A stretch of DNA of 64,000 nt from Psettodes erumei (GCA_016785225.1 JAFBJZ010000640.1:512501-576500), one strand, 5' to 3'. Positions 1-13,458 are shown, counted from the first letter of the stretch. A program made the numbers and translations. The notes: a model not told the origin generated them from the sequence alone.

Positions 1-165
1 TGTGTGTGTGTGTGTGTGTTAGACGGCGACGCGTGTTTCGCTTTGTGTTCCCTCAGCGCTCATCGTGAGCCGCACCTGTACATGTTGTAATTATAAAGTA
101 TTGTACGACGGCTCTGGTCAAAGCTGTAAATCCGCCAAAATAAATAAATTACTATATAATAAATG
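1..165 (+). terminator. Possible 3' UTR end and poly(A) region of an off-window gene
   Basis: The segment starts with a short (TG)n run and reads like the end of a vertebrate 3' UTR. AATAAA hexamers lie at 139-144, 143-148 and 158-163, and are followed within 10-30 bases by a T/GT-rich stretch (about 168-190) of the kind found downstream of cleavage sites. No coding sequence is visible here, so the gene itself, if real, lies to the left. Chance occurrence in AT-rich DNA is possible. Confidence 0.35.
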
Positions 166-794
166 CTGCTTTATGTTTGTCTGTGTGTCGCTCACTTCAG
201 TACCGGTGGGCATGATTTTTTTTTTTGTTATTTTTTTTTAAACGCCTCGGCCTCCCTTCCTGGATTGTTCCTGAACTGCATGAGAACAAAAAAAAATCAA
301 TGTAAGGGAAAAAAAAAAACAAAAGCAGACATTCAACTAAAAAGTAAGAGACAGAACAAAGAAACGGAAGGAAAGAAAGTGTATTAAAAAGGTTTTGTGC
401 GTCGCCACCCGTTCACTTCACAAACCCAGACGCAGTGGCAGATCTCAGCGAGACCTCTTTAAGAACCGAACATGGGGGGGGAGACAAAAGGGCAGGAAGG
501 GGCACTCGACTCCATAGATATTCATGAGGAAATCAGGGTTTATAAAGATGCCAGACTGGTTTTCGCTGACTTGGGTCTGACCTTCGCTTCGAGGTGCTGC
601 TCAGATAACAGACTCCAGTCCTCACACGCAGCATCAAGACCTTTCCTCTGTGATTTGACAAGACGACGACGCTGAGGTTCGAGATTTTGACCGGAACCAC
701 GTGAACGCCTGAAGTCCTGCTCGTAAGTGGAAGAGGATTTGAAGTTTGCAGGCGAGGGAGGGAGCTGGAGGGAGGGGTGGGGGACCCCGGCCGG
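166..794. other. Intergenic stretch, nothing recognised
   Basis: Between the putative poly(A) region and the satellite there are only short open frames without family resemblance. The sequence has T and A homopolymers at 220-240 and 288-320 and a purine-rich, G-rich stretch at 745-785. I see no gene, promoter or RNA that I can support. Confidence 0.5.
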
Positions 795-3700
795 ATTATT
801 TTTATTTGCATTTAAACACCTTTTATGCCATGGAGAGGTGTATGAAAGTGATGATTCCTGATGTTTTAAAGCATTTTTCAGCCATTTTCAGCCATTTTTT
901 TTTGACATTTTTCATGGAGGGTGTAGTGAAAGATGATTCCTGATGTTTTAGTGCGTTTTCATTTTCATTTTTTAACATTTTTCGGGCGACCTCTTTTGAC
1001 CTTTTTTTTGCATTTTAAACACCTTTTATGCTATGGAGAGTGTATGAAAGTCCGTTCCTGATGTTTTGGGGCGTTTTCAGCCATTTTCATTTTTTGACAT
1101 TTCTCGGCTTTTTTCGACAGTTTTTTTGTGTTTTTGGGACATGCTGGTCTATGACCTCTTTTGACCTTTTTTTGCATTTTAAACACCTTTTATGGTATGG
1201 AGGGTGTATGAAAGACCATTCCTGATGTTTTAGGGCATTTTCAGCCATTTTCATTTTTTGACATTTTTCGGCTTTTTTCGACAGTATTTTGTGTTTTTGG
1301 GACATGCTAAGTTATGACCTGTTTTGACCTTTTTTTGCATTTTAAACACCTTTTCTGGTATGGAGGGGGTATGAAAGACCATTCCTGATGTTTTAGGGCG
1401 TTTTCAGCCATTTTCATTTTTTGACATTTTTCGGCTTTTTTCGACATAGTATAGTATGGCGTTTTTTTTGTGTTTTTGAGACATTCTAGGTCATGACCTG
1501 TTTTGACCTTTTTTTGCATTTTAAACACCTTTTATGCCATGGAGGGGGTATGAAAGATGATTCCTGATGTTTTAGGGCGTTTTCAGCCATTTTCATTTTT
1601 TGACATTTTTCGGCTTTTTTCGACATAGTATACTATGGCGTTTTTGTGTTTTTTGAGACATTCTAGGTCATGACCTGTTTTGACCTTTTTTTGCATTTTA
1701 AACACCTTTTCTGGTATAGAGGGTGTATGAAAGGCCATTTCTGATGTTTTGGGGCGTTTTCAGCCATTTTCATTTTTTGACATTTTTCGGCTTTTTTCGG
1801 CAGTATTTTGTGTTTTTGGGACATGCTAAGTTATGACCTATTTTGACCCTTCTTTGCATTTTAAACACCTTTTCTGGTATGGAGGGGGTATGAAAGACCA
1901 TTCCTGATGTTTTAGGGCGTTTTCAGCCATTTTCATTTTTTGACATTTTTCGGCTTTTTTCGACATAGTATAGTATGGCGTTTTTTTGTGTTTTTGAGAC
2001 ATTCTAGGTCATGACCTGTTTTGACCTTTTTTTGCATTTTAAACACCTTTTATGCCATGGAGGGTGTATGAAAGATGATTCCTGATGTTTTAGGGCGTTT
2101 TCAGCCATTTTCATTTTTTGACATTTTTCGGCTTTTTTCGACATAGTATACTATATATTTTTTTTTTTTTGTGTTTTTGAGACATTCTAGGTCATGACCT
2201 GTTTTGACCTTTTTTTGCATTTTAAACACCTTTTCTGGTATAGAGGGTGTATGAAAGACCATTTCTGATGTTTTGGGGCATTTTCAGCCATTTTCATTTT
2301 TTGACATTTTTCGGCTTTTTTTTTTTAGTATAGTATGGTTTTTTTTTGTGTTTTTGGGACATGCTAAGTTATGACCTATTTTGACCCTTCTTTGCATTTT
2401 AAACACCTTTTCTGGTATGGAGGGGGTATGAAAGACCATTCCTGATGTTTTGGGGCGTTTTCAGCCATTTTCATTTTTTGACATTTTTCGGCTTTTTTCG
2501 ACATAGTATAGTATGGCATTTTTTTTGTGTTTTTGAGACATTCTAGGTCATGACCTGTTTTGACCTGTTTTGATTTTTTTTTTTGCATTTTAAACACCTT
2601 TTTTATATATGGAGGGTGTATGAAAGACCATTCCTGATGTTTTTGGGGCGTTTTCAGCCATTTTCATTTTTTTGACATTTTTCGGCTTTTTTTTCGACAT
2701 AGTATAGTATGGCGTTTTTTTTTTGTGTTTTTGGGACATTCTAGGTCATGACCTGTTTTGACTTTTTTTTGCATTTTAAACACCTTTTTATGGTATAGAG
2801 GGTGTATGAAAGGCCATTTCTGATGTTTTGGGGCATTTTCAGCCATTTTCATTTTTTGACATTTTTCGGCTTTTTTTTCGACTAGTATGGCAGTTTTTTT
2901 GTGTTTTTGGGACATGCTAGGTTATGACCTTTTTTGACCTTTTTTGCATTTTAAACACCTTTTATGCTATGGAGGGTGTATGAAAGACCATTCCTGATGT
3001 TTTAGGGCGTTTTCAGCCATTTTCATTTTTTTGACATTTTTCGGCTTTTTTCAACATAGTATAGAATGTCGTTTTTTTGTGTTTTTGGGACATGCTAGGT
3101 TATGACCTGTTTTGACCTTTTTTTTTTGCATTTTAAACACCTTTTATGCTATGGAGGGTGTATGAAAGACCATTCCTGATGTTTGGGGGGCGTTTTCAGC
3201 CATTTTCATTTTTTTGACATTTTTCGGCTTTTTTTCGACATAGTATAGTATGGCGTTTTTTTTGTGTTTTTGGGACATGCTAGGTTATGACCTCTTTTGA
3301 CCTTTTTTTTTTTGCATTTTAAACACCTTTTTATGCTATGGAGAGTGTATGAAAGTCCGTTCCTGATGTTTTGGGGCATTTTCAGCCATTTTCATTTTTT
3401 GACATTTTTCGGCTTTTTTCGACATAGTATAGTATGGCATTTTTTTGTGTTTTTGGGACATGCTAGGTTATGACCTCTTTTGACCTTTTTTTGCATTTTA
3501 AACACCTTTTATGCTATGGAGGGTGTATGAAAGACCATTCCTGATGTTTTGGGGCGTTTTCAGCCATTTTCATTTTTTGACATTTTTTGGCTTTTTTGAC
3601 ATAGTATAGTATGGCGTTTTTTTGTGTTTTTGGGACATGGTCCGCCATGACCTATTTTGACCTTTTTTTTTGCATTTTAAACACCTTTTATGTTATGGAG

Positions 3701-6700
3701 GGTGGATGAAAGACCATTCCCAATGTTTTGGGGCATTTTCAGCCATTTTCATTTTTTGACATTTTTTGGCTTTTTTGACATAGTATAGTATGGCGTTTTT
3801 TTGTGTTTTTGGGACATGCTAGGTTATGACCTCTTTTGACCTTTTTTTTTTGCATTTTAAACTTTTTTTATGCTATGGAGGGTGTATGAAAGACCATTGC
3901 TGATGTTTTGGGGCATTTTCAGCCATTTTCATTTTTTTGACATTTTTCAGCTTTTTTCGACATAGTATAGTATGGCATTTTTTTGTGTTTTTGGGACATG
4001 CTAGGCTATGACCTCTTTTGACTTTTTTTTGCATTTTAAACACCTTTTATGCTATGGAGGGTGTATGAAAGACCATTCCTGATGTTTTGGGGCGTTTTCA
4101 GCCATTTTCATTTTTTGACATTTTTCGGCTTTTTTTTTCGACATAGTATAGTATGGCGCATTTTTTTGTGTTTTTGGGACATGCTAGGTTATGACCTCTT
4201 TTGACCTTTTTTTTGCATTTTAAACACCTTTTATGCTATGGAGGGTGTATGAAAAAGACCATTTCCTGATGTTTTGGGGCGTTTTCAGCCATTTTCATTT
4301 TTTTTGACATTTTTCAGCTTTTTTTTTCGACATAGTATAGTATGGCATTTTTTTGTGTTTTTGGGGCATGCTAGGCTATGACCTCTTTTTGACTTTTTTT
4401 TTGCATTTTAAACACCTTTTATGCTATGGAGGGTGTATGAAAGACCATTCCTGATGTTTTGGGGCGTTTTCAGCCATTTTCATTTTTTTTGACATTTTTC
4501 AGCTTTTTTTTCGACATAGTATAGTATGGCATTTTTTGTGTTTTTGGGACATGCTAGGCTATGACCTCTTTTGACCTTTTTTTTTTGCATTTTAAACACC
4601 TTTTATGCTATGGAGGGTGTATGAAAAACCATTCCTGATGTTTTTGGGGCGTTTTCAGCCATTTTCATTTTTTTGACATTTTTCAGCTTTTTTTTCGACA
4701 TAGTATAGTATGGCGTTTTTTTTGTGTGTTTTGGGACATGCTAGGCTATGACCTCTTTTTGACCTTTTTTTTGCATTTTAAACACCTTTTATGCTATGGA
4801 GGGTGTATGAAAGACCATTCCTGATGTTTTGGGGCATTTTTTCAGCCATTTTCATTTTTTTTGACATTTTTTCAGCTTTTTTTCGACATAGTATAGTATG
4901 GCATTTTTTTTGTGTTTTTGGGACATGCTAGGCTATGACCTCTTTTGACCTTTTTTTTTTTGCATTTTAAACACCTTTTATGCTATGGAGAGTGTATGAA
5001 AGACCATTCCTGATGTTTTGGGGCGTTTTCAGCCATTTTCATTTTTTGACATTTTTCAGCTTTTTTTTTTCGACATAGTATAGTAGTATGATTTTTTTGT
5101 GTTTTTGGGACATGCTAGGCTATGACCTCTTTTTGACCTTTTTTTTTTTTGCATTTTAAACACCTGTTATGCTATGGAGGGTGTATGAAAGACCATTCCT
5201 GATGTTTTGGGGCGTTTTCAGCACTTTTAGTTTTTTTTAAATTTTTCAGCTGTTTTCGACATAGTATAGTATGGCATTTTTTGTGTTTTTGGGACATGCT
5301 AGGCTATGACCTCTTTTGACCTTTTTTTTGCATTTTAAGCACCTTTTATGCTATGCAGGGTGTATGAAAGACCATTGCTGATGTTTTGGGGCGTTTTCAG
5401 CCATTTTCATTTTTTTTGACATTTTTCAGCTTTTTTTTCGACATAGTATAGTATGGTATTTTTTTTTTGTGTTTTTGGGACATGCTAGGCTATGACCTCT
5501 TTTTGACCTTTTTTTTTGCATTTTAAGCACCTTTTATGCTATGGAGGGTGTATGAAAGACCATTGCTGATGTTTTGGGGCGTTTTCAGCCATTTTCATTT
5601 TTTGACATTTTTCAGCTTTTTTCGACATAGTATAGTATGACTTATTTTTTGTGTTTTTGGGACATGCTTGGCTATGACCTCTTTTGACCTTTTTTGCATT
5701 TTAAACACCTTTTATGCTATGGAGGGTGTATGAAAGACCATTGCTGATGTTTTGGGGCGTTTTTCAGCCATTTTCATTTTTTGACATTTTTCGGCTTTTT
5801 TCGACATAGTATAGTATGGCATTTTTTGTGTTTTTGGGACATGCTAGGCTATGACCTCTTTTGACCTTTTTTTGCATTTTAAACACCTTTTATGCTATGG
5901 AGGGTGTATGAAAGACCATTCCTGATGTTTTGGGGCATTTTCAGCCATTTTCATTTTTTGACATTTTTCAGCTTTTTTCGACATAGTATAGTATGGCATT
6001 TTTTGTGTTTTTGGGACATGCTAGGCTATGACCTCTTTTGACCTTTTTTTGCATTTTAAACACCTTTTATGCTATGGAGGGTGTATGAAAGACCATTCCT
6101 GATGTTTTGGGGCATTTTCAGCCATTTTCATTTTTTGACATTTTTCAGCTTTTTTTTTCGACATAGTATAGTATGTATGGTATTTTTTGTGTTTTTGGGA
6201 CATGCTAGGCTATGACCTCTTTTGACCTTTTTTTGCATTTTAAACACCTTTTATGCTATGGAGGGTGTATGAAAGACCATTCCTGATGTTTTGGGGCGTT
6301 TTCAGCCATTTTCATTTTTTTGACATTTTTCAGCTTTTTTCGACATAGTATAGTATGGCATTTTTTTGTGTTTTTGGGACATGCTAGGCTATGACCTCTT
6401 TTGACCTTTTTTTGCATTTTAAACACCTTTTATGCTATGGAGGGTGTATGAAAGACCATTCCTGATGTTTTGGGGCGTTTTCAGCCATTTTCATTTTTTT
6501 GACATTTTTCAGCTTTTTTCGACATAGTATAGTATGGCATTTTTTGTGTTTTTGGGACATGCTAGGCTATGACCTCTTTTGACCTTTTTTTTTGCATTTT
6601 AAACACCTTTTTATGCTATGGAGGGTGTATGAAAGACCATTCCTGATGTTTTGGGGCATTTTCAGCCATTTTCATTTTTTTGACATTTTTCAGCTTTTTT

Positions 6701-9700
6701 TTCGACATAGTATAGTATGGCATTTTTTTTGTGTTTTTGGGACATGCTAGGCTATGACCTCTTTTGACTTTTTTTTTTTGCATTTTAAACACCTTTTATG
6801 CAATGGAGGGTGTATGAAATGCCATTCCTGATGTTTTGGGGCGTTTACAGCACTTTTCATTTTTTTCCACATTTTTCAGCTTTTTTTTTTCGACATAGTA
6901 TAGTATGGCGTTTTTTTTGTGTTTTTGGGACATGCTACGGCTATGACCTCTTTTGACCTTTTTTTTGCATTTTAAACACCTTTTATGCTATGGAGGTTGT
7001 ATGAAAGACCATTGCTAATGTTTTGGGGCGTTTTCAGCCATTTTCATTTTTTTGAAATTTTTCAGCATTTTTCGACATAGTATAGTATGGCATTTTTTTG
7101 TGTTTTTGGGACATGCTTGGCTATGACCTCTTTTGACCTTTTTTGCATTTTAAACACCTTTTATGCTATGGAGGGTGTATGAAAGACCATTCCTGATGTT
7201 TTGGGGCGTTTTCAGCCATTTTCATTTTTTGACATTTTTCAGCTTTTTTCGACATAGTATAGTATGGCATTTTTTTGTGTTTTTGGGACATGCTAGGCTA
7301 TGACCTCTTTTGACCTTTTTTTTTTTTTTGCATTTTAAACACCTTTTATGCTATGGAGGGTGTATGAAAGACCATTCCTGATGTTTTGGGGCGTTTTCAG
7401 CCATTTTCATTTTTTTTTGACATTTTTCAGCTTTTTTTCGACATAGTATAGTATGGTATTTTTTGTGTTTTTTGGGACATGCTAGGCTATGACCTCTTTT
7501 GACCTTTTTTTTGCATTTTAAACACTTTTATGCTATGGAGGGTGTATGAAAGACCATTCCTGATGTTTTGGGGCGTTTTCAGCACTTTTAGTTTTTTTTA
7601 AATTTTTCAGCTGTTTTCGACATAGTATAGTATGGCATTTTTTGTGTTTTTGGGACATGCTAGGCTATGACCTCTTTTGACCTTTTTTTGCATTTTAAAC
7701 ACCTTTTATGCTATGGAGGGTGTATGAAAGACCATTCCTGATGTTTTGGGGCGTTTTCAGCACTTTTAGTTTTTTTTAAATTTTTCAGCTGTTTTCGACA
7801 TAGTATAGTATGGCATTTTTTGTGTTTTTGGGACATGCTAGGCTATGACCTCTTTTTTTTTTTTTTTTGCATTTTAAACACCTTTTATGCTATGGAGGGT
7901 GTATGAAAGACATGTTCCTGATGTTTTGGGGCGTTTTCAGCCATTTTCATTTTTTGACATTTTTCAGCTTTTTTTCGACGATAGTATAGTATGGCATTTT
8001 TTTGTGTTTTGGGACATGCTAGGCTATGACCTCTTTTGATTTTTTTTTTTTGCATTTTAAACACCTTTTATGCTATGGAGGGTGTATGAAAGACCATTCC
8101 TGATGATTTTTTGGGGCGTTTTCAGCCATTTTCATTTTTTGACATTTTTCAGCTTTTTTTTTTTGACATAGTATAGTATGGTTTTTTTTGTCTTTTGGGA
8201 CATGCTAGGCTATGACCTCTTTTGACCTTTTTTTGCATTTTAAACACCTTTTATGCTATGGAGGGTGTATGAAAGACCATTCCTGATGTTTTGGGGCGTT
8301 TTCAGCCATTTTCATTTTTTGACATTTTTCAGCTTTTTTCGACATAGTATAGTATGGCATTTTTTGTGTTTTTGGGACATGCTAGGCTATGACCTCTTTT
8401 GACCTTTTTTTTTTTTTTGCATTTTAAACACCTTTTATGCTATGGAGGTTTATGAAAGACCATTTCCTGATGTTTTGGGGCATTTTCAGCCATTTTCATT
8501 TTTTGACATTTTTCGGCTTTTTTCGACATAGTATAGTATGGCATTTTTTTTGTGTTTTTGGGACATGCTAGGTTATGACCTCTTTTGACCTTTTTTTTGC
8601 ATTTTAAACACCTTTTATGCTATGGAGGGTGTATGAAAGACCATTTTCCTGATGTTTTGGGCGTTTTCAGCCATTTTCATTTTTTTTGACATTTTTTCAG
8701 CTTTTTTTCGACATAGTATAGTATGGCATTTTTTTTGTGTTTTTGGGACATGCTAGGCTATGACCTCTTTTGACCTTTTTTTTTTTGCATTTTAAACACC
8801 TTTTATGCTATGGAGGGTGTATGTAAAGACCATTCCTGATGTTTTGGGGCATTTTCAGCCATTTTTTTTTTTTTTGACATTTTTCAGCTTTTTTTCGACA
8901 TAGTATAGTATGGCATTTTTTTTGTGTTTTTGGGACATGCTAGGCTATGACCTCTTTTGACCATTTTTTTTTTTGCATTTTAAACACCTTTTATGCTATG
9001 GAGGGTGTATGAAAGACCATTCCTGATGTTTTGGGGTGTTTTCAGCCATTTTCATTTTTTGACATTTTTCAGCTTTTTTTTCGACATAGTATAGTATGGC
9101 ATTTTTTGTGTTTTTGGGACATGCTAGGCTATGACCTCTTTTTGACCTTTTTTTTTTGCATTTTAAACACCTTTTATGCTATGGAGGGTGTATGAAAGAC
9201 CATTCCTGATGTTTTGGGGCGTTTTCAGCCATTTTTTTTTTTGACATTTTTCAGCTTTTTTTCGACATATAGTATAGTATGGCATTTTTTTGTGTTTTTG
9301 GGACATGCTAGGCTATGACCTCTTTTTGACCTTTTTTTGCATTTTAAACACCTTTTATGCTATGGAGGGTGTATTTTCACCTGTTCCTGATGTTTTTGGG
9401 AATTTTTTTTCAGCCATTTTCATTTTTTTTGACATTTTTCAGCTTTTTTTTCGACATAGTATAGTATGGTATTTTTTTTGTGTTTTGGGACATGCTAGGC
9501 TATGACCTCTTTTTGACCATTTTTTTTTTGCATTTTAAACACCTTTTATGCTATGGAGGGTGTATGAAAGACCATTCCTGATGTTTTTGGGGCGTTTTCA
9601 GCCATTTTCATTTTTTTTGACATTTTTCAGCTTTTTTTCGACATAGTATAGTATGGCATTTTTTTTTGTGTTTTTGGGACATGCTAGGCTATGACCTCTT

Positions 9701-12693
9701 TTGACCTTTTTTTTTGCATTTTAAACACCTTTTATGCTATGGAGGGTGTATGAAAGACCATTCCTGATGTTTTGGGGCGTTTTCAGCCATTTTCATTTTT
9801 TGACATTTTTCAGCTTTTTTCGACATAGTATAGTATGGCATTTTTTGTGTTTTTGGGACATGCTAGGCTATGACCTCTTTTGACCTTTTTTTGCATTTTA
9901 AACACCTTTTATGCTATGGAGGGTGTATGAAAGACCATTCCTGATGTTTTGGGGCATTTTCAGCACTTTTCATTTTTTTGACATTTTTCAGCTTTTTTTG
10001 ACATAGTATAGTATGGCATTTTTTTTGTGTTTTTGGGACATGCTAGGCTATGACCTCTTTTGACCTTTTTTTTGCATTTTAAACACCTTTTATGCTATGG
10101 AGGGTGTATGAAAGACCATTGCTGATGTTTTGGGGCGTTTTCAGCCATTTTCATTTTTTGACATTTTTCAGCTTTTTTTTCGACATAGTATAGTATGGCG
10201 TTTTTTTTGTGTTTTTGGGACATGCTAGGCTATGACCTCTTTTGACCTTTTTTTTTTTTGCATTTTAAACACCTTTTATGCTATGGAGGGTGTATGAAAG
10301 ACCATTCTGATGTTTTTGGGGTGCATTTTCAGCCATTTCATTTTTTTTGACATTTTTCAGCTTTTTTTCGACATAGTATAGTATGGCATTTTTTTTGTGT
10401 TTTTGGGACATGCTGCTAGGCTATGACCTCTTTTGACCTTTTTTTTTTGCATTTTAAACACCTTTTATGCTATGGAGGGTGTATGAAAGACCATTTCTGA
10501 TGTTTTTGGGGCGTTTTCAGCCATTTTCATTTTTGACATTTTTCAGCTTTTTTTTCGACATAGTATAGTATGGCATTTTTTTGTGTTTTTGGGACATGCT
10601 AGGCTATGACCTCTTTTTGACCTTTTCTTGCATGTTAAACCCCTTTTATGCTATGGAGGGTGGATGAAACATCGTTCCTGATGTTTTGGGGCGTTTTTCA
10701 GCCATTTTCATTTTTTTGACATTTTTCGGCTTTTTTCGACAGTTTTTTTTGTGTTTTTGGGACATGCTAGGCTATGACCTTTTTTGAACTTTTTTTAAAG
10801 CATTTTAAACACCTTTTATGTCATGGAGATTGTATGGAAGTCCATTCCTGATGTTTTGGAGCATTTTCAGCCATTTTCAGTTTTTGACATTTTTCGCTTT
10901 TTTTCGACAGGTTTTGTGTGTTTTTGGGACAAGCTCGACTATGACCTCTTTTGACCTTTTTTGCATTTTAAACACCCTTTATGCTATGGAGGGTGTATGA
11001 AGACCACCATTCCTGATGTTTTGGGGCGTTTTCAGCCATTTTCATTTTTTTGACATTTTTCAGCTTTTTTTCGACATAGTATAGTATGGCATTTTTTTTG
11101 TGTTTTTGGGACATGCTAGGCTATGACCTCTTTTGACCTTTTTTTTTGCATTTTAAACACCTTTTTATGCTATGAGAGGGTGTATGAAAGACCATTCCTG
11201 ATGTTTTGGGGCATTTTCAGCCATTTTCATTTTTTTGACATTTTTCAGCTTTTTTTCGACATAGTATAGTATGGCGTTTTTTTTTGTGTTTTTGGGACAT
11301 GCTAGGCTATGACCTCTTTTTGACCTTTTTTGCATTTTAAACACCTTTTATGCTATGGAGGGTGTATGAAAGACCATTCCTGATGTTTTGGGGCGTTTTC
11401 AGCCATTTTAAATTTTTTTTGACATTTTTCAGCTTTTTTTTTCGACATAGTATAGTATGGTATTTTTTTTTGTGTTTTTGGGACATGCTAGGGCTATGAC
11501 CTCTTTTGACCTTTTTTTTGCATTTTAAACACCTTTTATGCTATGGAGGGTGTATGAAAGACCATTCCTGATGTTTTGGGGCGTTTTCAGCCATTTTCAT
11601 TTTTTGACATTTTTCGGCTTTTTTCGACATAGTATAGTATGGCATTTTTTTGTGTTTTTGGGACATGCTAGGTTATGACCTCTTTTGACCTTTTTTTTGC
11701 ATTTTAAACACCTTTTATGCTATGGAGGGTGTATGAAAGACCATTTCTGATGTTTTGGGGCGTTTTCAGCCATTTTCATTTTTTGACATTTTTCGGCTTT
11801 TTTCGACATAGTATAGTATGGCATTTTTTTTATGTTTTTGGGACATGCTAGGCTATGACCTCTTTTTGACTTTTTTTTTTGCATTTTAAACACCTTTTAT
11901 GCTATGGAGGGTGTATGAAAGACCATTCCTGATGTTTTTGGGGCGTTTTCAGCCATTTTCATTTTTTTTTTTGACATTTTTCGGCTTTTTTCGACATAGT
12001 ATACTATGGCGTTTTTGTGTGTTTTTGAGACATACTAGGTCATGACCTGTTTTGACCTTTTTTTGCATTTTAAACACCTTTTCTGGTATAGAGGGTGTAT
12101 GAAAGGCCATTTCTGATGTTTTGGGGCATTTTCAGCCATTTTCATTTTTTGACATTTTTCGGCTTTTTTCGACAGTATTTTGTGTTTTTGGGACATGCTA
12201 AGTTATGACATGTTTTGACCCTTTCTTGCATTTGAAACACCTTTTATGCCATGGAGGGTGTATGAAAGAAGATTCCTGATGTTTTGGGGCGTTTTCAGCC
12301 ATTTTCATTTTTTGACATTTTTCGGCTTTTTTTGACAATTTTTTGTGTTTTTGGGACATTCTAGGTCATGACCTGTTTTGACCTTTTTTTGCATTTTAAA
12401 CACCTTTTATGCCATGGAGGGTGTATGAAAGACCATTTCTGATGTTTTAGGGCGTTTTCAGCCATTTTCATTTTTTGACATTTTTCGGCTTTTTTCGACA
12501 TAGTATACTATGCCGTTTTTTTTGTGTTTTTGAGACATTCTAGGTCATGACCTGTTTTGACCTTTTTTTGTATTTTAAACACCTTTTCTGGTATGGAGGG
12601 TGTATGAAAGACCATTTCTGTTGTTTTGGGGCATTTTCAGCCATTTTCATTTTTTGACATTTTTCGGCTTTTTTCGGCAGTATTTTGTGTTTT
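795..12693. repeat. Satellite array, about 177-bp unit, about 67 copies
   Basis: Head-to-tail repeats run without interruption for almost 12 kb. Successive gcattttaaacacc anchors are spaced 175-181 bp (for example 5874 and 6051), and the variation comes from T-tract length. Each unit contains, in order, gcattttaaacacc, atggagggtgtatgaaag, ctgatgttttgggg, ttcagccattttcat, gacattttt, a (c/a)gctttttt tract, gacatagtatagtatgg, gtgtttttgggacatgc and a tatgacctcttttgacc box. Copies at both ends (about 1.2-2.9 kb and 11.95-12.69 kb) share variants such as gacattctaggtcatgacctg and ttctggtat that the centre lacks. Open frames on the minus strand inside it are lysine-rich by-products of the T-rich unit. 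I do not recognise the family by name. Confidence 0.97.
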
Positions 12694-13458
12694 TGTCCGA
12701 TTAAAGGGTGGACACTCAATTAAGACCCTGAGGCAGACCTCTTAACTCGGAGCTCTTATTTACTCAACAATAATCAATAATATATCAGCAAACTTACACA
12801 CAAACTTGAACACATTCACACTCACACATACACATACACTCAAGTCCCTGGGTGGCGAGGTGGTATCGTCGCGGCCGGGTGGAGCTCTGTGGGGGGGGGG
12901 GGTTCTCCTGATTGACGGCGAGGAAAAAAAGGGGGGGAAGCGTCGATATCGCCGTGCTGGACAGCGGTGGCCGGGAGGCGGAGTCCTCTCAATGTCGAAG
13001 CAAGCTGGAGCTAGCTGGAAGTAGCCGCCGGTCGGCTGACGGAAGACACCCTCGAGATGCGCGCCGCACGCGCTGATTCTGCCTCTTCCTAATGGCACGC
13101 CCACTTACAGCTGGTTCGCGGTGTCCGACCGCGCTGGACAAGTTTGGAGGCCGATAAAACACTTTCCAACGATATTCTCCGTCCGACTCACACGCACTTG
13201 CTGCTCTCGTAGCCTCCGCCGAACTTCTTCTTCTGCTCTCCCGACCCACACACACACGTACACACACGTCCACACAGCGCCCACACAGCGCCCCCTAACC
13301 CAGAACCATGAATTACACCCGTAAACTCCAAATTGAACACCGGAACATTACTGCTCTACAGATTATACATACATGAAAATAACAAGAAATAGCAGAATTA
13401 TAAACCCACATGATGGTAAATTAACTGGATTTTAACCCATAACCTGAGCCTTCACTAC
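12694..13458 (-). mobile_element. LTR-like insertion within the satellite
   Basis: A non-satellite segment of about 765 bp breaks the array. Read on the minus strand its left-hand end resembles the end of an LTR: a GTAAATAAGAGC poly(A)-signal-like stretch near 12755-12765, then about 70 bases ending in CGGACA (12694). The plus strand therefore begins TGTCCGA, and a possible opposite boundary GGAACA lies at 13342-13347. No reverse transcriptase, primer-binding site or target-site duplication was found. The satellite resumes in a different phase, so this is not a clean insertion. A solo LTR is the favoured reading. An unrelated segment captured during array rearrangement is the alternative. Confidence 0.35.

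Noticed and set aside
1087..2915. Lysine-rich minus-strand frames inside the satellite (such as MSQKHKILSKKAEKCQK)
   Set aside because: They are translations of the tandem unit, appear in similar form in several copies, and are interrupted from copy to copy by T-tract length changes. No start context or domain supports coding.
795..12693. CRISPR-like periodic repeats
   Set aside because: The whole 177-bp unit is repeated with no unique spacers, in a eukaryotic genome. It is a satellite.
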